Shown here one piece after another: positions 60,748-64,000 of a DNA stretch of 64,000 nt. Under the pieces are notes generated by a model. It saw only the letters and a list, made by a program, of their open reading frames with translations. It did not search any database and was not told the DNA's origin. The DNA is from Rotaria macrura. Its lineage: Eukaryota; Rotifera; Eurotatoria; Philodinida; Philodinidae. The position numbers and the translations under genes are program-made. Every line of letters begins with the position of its first letter. Within the stretch, counting starts at the first letter, position 1. The stretch covers positions 17,986-81,985 of the forward strand of contig OENT01000725.1 in assembly GCA_900239685.1 (NCBI GenBank), written 5' to 3'.

Positions 60748-63700
60748 TCGTTGAGATTCAGATGGTGTATCATGTGTTTAGTCTCTACTTATTTGTATAT
60801 GTGACTTTTTTCGGTTTCTCACACCATACCACTTATTTATGAAACAATTCAATTTAAATCAAATAAACACAAAGCAGAATACTTGAAATTCATGTCGAAA
60901 AACGAAAAAACAACTTACGTGTATATGACAATACTTTAGAAAACAGTTCAACTTAACAATGTAGATATTGAAACTTGAACACATGCACAATGCTATTCTT
61001 CTTGTTCAGGTTTTACAAGTAGCATAAAAATGAAGAAGAAGCATCGTCACTAATCTGGATAGTGTTGTCTATTGAACTGCTGCGTCATTTCAGCCCTAGT
61101 ATAAAAACTATCGCGCAATGTGAAGATAAATTCGATGAGGGACAGTATTAAAAAAAACAACGGCGAATAAAAATGACTCAAGTTTAGTTTCGCATAGCTA
61201 AAAAAAGAACATTCTTGAATGTTTTAAAACGAATAATTTCGATATCGTATGACATGCTCTACAACTACGACGTAAAAGAAATGCTAAAATACGAGCACTC
61301 GCATGAATATTGTAGATATTTTATTTCAACAAAATAATGAATTTATCATTAATATATTCATACAGCAAAAATACAAGATTAGACATAGGTATTAGTTCTC
61401 GTTCGTACTGTCTATGCGTTGTCTCGATGTTACGTATGACATCGAATTATGTTATCATTCGACTGAAAATTAGTTTACACTATGATGAATATATTGAGTT
61501 CATGATTAAGTCTGCATGAATGTTGACTTGTAAATTTAAGGTCAAACAAAACAAAAATGAATCGGGTGTTCAGCTGCACAGCTTGTTTTCGATCATAATT
61601 GTTCCAATTGATTTTTGAAATGTTCAAATTTCAATGAACGACTTTGATCGTTTTCTCTTATGACAATTTCTGGAATTTTTCTATGTGATACTCTCTAAAT
61701 TGAACTCCCATCGAACTATGTAACGAGTATTTGTTCATTAGTTGTAATCAACCGAATATTCACTAAGTTTTCACTTCCTCATTTATTTCTCTCCAAATTT
61801 CGTTGGTACTCGTTTATACTTGAATCATATTAGATTATTCAATGTTACAGATAGATTGCTTATTTCAAAATTAAATAACATATTTGCCAACAATAATCAA
61901 AAAATATAAAGCATGCTAAGAATCGGCTTGTTTTCTTACTATGGAAAGACATTACTTAATTATCAGGATGGCCTTGAGTTAAGTAGATGATTAATAACCG
62001 ATGACAACCAATGCGATGAATATGACTCTCTAAATCACGCAAACAAAGTAAAGCTATGATGAACAAGTGAAAAGATGTTTTAATTCGCTTTCAAATAGAA
62101 ACCATGTGAGCATCAGAGTGTATTTTCTAAATACACTCGCAATAAGATTATATCAAAACGTACATGGGTCACAGAAATACTAATTTCCTGATTATTTTAA
62201 GTTGACCTGATTTTATCTTCATATTTCAAGATTCATCTCTGTAAAAGCCCTTGTACGATGTTATGACGTGCTGCTATTTCGTTATTCTCAACTCTCTTTA
62301 AAATCTTTAAGAAAATATTTTATCAGCTGAATATCTCTAATGTGATGGCTTCGTATGAGATGGGACCAAGCATACCACAAGGAAATTGTTCGACTTCTGA
62401 AAAAGATAATATGTAATTTTTAAAACTACGAGCAAGTAGATTTTAATGCATTTATTGCAAGATCTTTTCCCTGATAAAAAATACGATTTTTACTAGAGAC
62501 AAACTCTTCCAAACCCACGTGCCTTAGAATAAAATGAGCGAAATGAAAAGAATCGAACACTGAGTTTCTATTCGAAGAAAGATAATCGACTAATGTCGAT
62601 GAACTACTAATGATTTTCTTACTTTTGTGCAAGTTTCAAAGAGAGAAAATGTAAGTACGCGAGTTATGATTAACGTTTAAAAAGTTTTCATGACTTCTAT
62701 AACTAACTCAATATTTTCTTTTTTGCAATACAAAACGTCTATACGAATGACATCGATTTTTCTAAAAAGTACAAGCTTACAAGCTCGTTCATTTTCCTTC
62801 GATTGAATGTATTTTGCACTTTGAAACAAGTTCCTTACATTTTAACTGGTTCTTATCAAGTTCTCAGAGAAGAAAACTTTACATTTCCCACGTTTTCTTC
62901 AGTCAACATTAAACATTATATAATGTACGATGAGCAATACAAAATAAATACACATATTCAGTATGCATAGATAAAATTGTACACAAGTATGAATAATAGG
63001 TATGAATAAATGAAATAGATAGCGTCTCAGCGACAATCGATGTCGGAATACACTTTATTCGGAATGCCCAGTCTAATTACTAAATGAATGAGAATAACGT
63101 TGCAGGTAAATTAATTGTACTATTCGATAGTACAGTTATTGAGTTTTATTCATGTGTTTGCCGTAATCATAGCATATTATTCTAACTACGCTATTTAATG
63201 CCCTGTGTTAGATGCATTCTAAATTTAATCATGAACATGTCAAGTACCGAACTTTTCATCGACTGGTTACGCACATAAAGGAATGATGTAAAACGAAATA
63301 TTTTATTCGTAGGAAAACAACGGTTCTGCGCGCAATTTTAAAATTCATTATTCCTAACAGTACTATCAGTAATCAGATTCAACATTCAGATTATTTAAAT
63401 GAATTTTACAAGTGGTGAATTTCATTTATATGCAGTTGATTCATCATTCTTTCAGTACTTTTCATTTAAACTGCACGACAAATATCAAACACAAATACTC
63501 AGCCATATAAAAGTCTAGATGTAGGCGACCTTTTACAACATTCTCTTTCCTTTTATGAATAAAATCGAACATATATGATGCTTGCTTTCTTCTACTTTGA
63601 ATTCTTCACTTAAATGCCAAGAACAATCGTAAAAACTACTATGCTTACTGTATGTCTCATTCATTCCATAGCCTTGAAAACTTCACCGTTCTTACTCGAC

Positions 63701-64000
63701 GTGCTATTTGAATCTTTTACGATCACACGAAATCGATGAGAACTTGGAGTGATATTATAGAACGAAAATAAACTCTACCAACAAGCCTATGATCATGAAC
63801 GATATACGGTCGATTTATAGTTCCTAATAGAGAGAAAGTTATCAATTTCAAACCTTTCCTAAGCAACATGCACTGTACAACAACCGTCGTGTACACTTAT
63901 TACATCCTAACCTCAATCTATTTCCAGAAACCCTCCGCAATAAAACGAACATGGAAGTATCCATCTTCGATTAGTCATGTTTTTTATTACTTGTCTTAGC
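60748..64000. other. Intergenic right end, 3.2 kb
   Basis: No coding region supported on either strand. The longest frames (61337-61519 plus, 62426-62632 minus) have no clear family. No RNA gene or repeat array seen. Confidence 0.5.
60862..60867 (+). terminator. Poly(A) signal of the FYVE gene
   Basis: AATAAA 115 nt after the stop codon, the first such site downstream. Confidence 0.5.

Noticed and set aside
62426-62632. Minus-strand 68-codon frame with protein-like text (ILRHVGLEEFV, IFYQGKDLAINAL)
   Set aside because: It has no partner exons, splice sites or family match, and could be a decayed gene remnant. Too weak to list as a feature.

Overview
The window is animal nuclear DNA: AT-rich, with many short introns (often 50-70 bp, GT-AG with A/T-rich ends) inside metazoan gene families. 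Four things together point to a bdelloid rotifer: an arginine-type ADP-ribosyltransferase fused to TPR repeats, an intronless bacterial-type transporter, near-identical gene fragments inside diverged copies, and splice-acceptor-like sites just upstream of several start codons (bdelloids trans-splice a leader RNA). The organism is inferred from gene content and cannot be proved from this sequence alone.

Layout. 1-2467 (-): cytosolic L-asparaginase with C-terminal ankyrin repeats, cut by the window edge. 3093-4897 (-): reticulon, complete in seven exons. 6610-7592 (+): repeat protein of unknown function, followed about 240 bp later by 7830-12060 (+), a 767-residue LEKR1-like coiled-coil protein in twelve exons. 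14181-15614 (+): single-exon MFS transporter of the bacterial tartrate/phthalate type. 17111-18005 (-): broken copy of part of a neurobeachin-like gene, largely identical to the intact gene 15 kb away. 20968-21447 (+): small four-helix TMEM272-like membrane protein. 21.4-27.9 kb: gene-poor. 27882-29992 (+): ADP-ribosyltransferase/TPR protein. 32199-43096 (-): neurobeachin-like (NBEAL) BEACH-WD40 protein in at least 17 exons, 5' end not found. 44.2-47.1 kb (-): scattered exon-like pieces of an uncertain, perhaps secreted or Ig/TIG-like gene. 48883-60747 (+): SARA/endofin-type FYVE protein, 13 exons and 1,179 residues. Its 5.6 kb fourth intron holds two antisense genes for ubiquitin-like proteins: a 511-residue protein with three ubiquitin-like domains (52602-55776) and a 186-residue protein with one (51301-51861). 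60.7-64 kb: nothing convincing.

Functionally, NBEAL, the FYVE protein and reticulon belong to membrane traffic and ER shaping. The other genes are unrelated, and I see no pathway cluster. The exon models for the ASPG, RTN, LEKR1, FYVE and triple-UBL genes keep phase across every junction, which is the main support for them. The most unusual items are the nested ubiquitin-like genes, the transporter of likely bacterial origin, and the two-rate NBEAL duplication with an ambiguous base at the same site in both copies.
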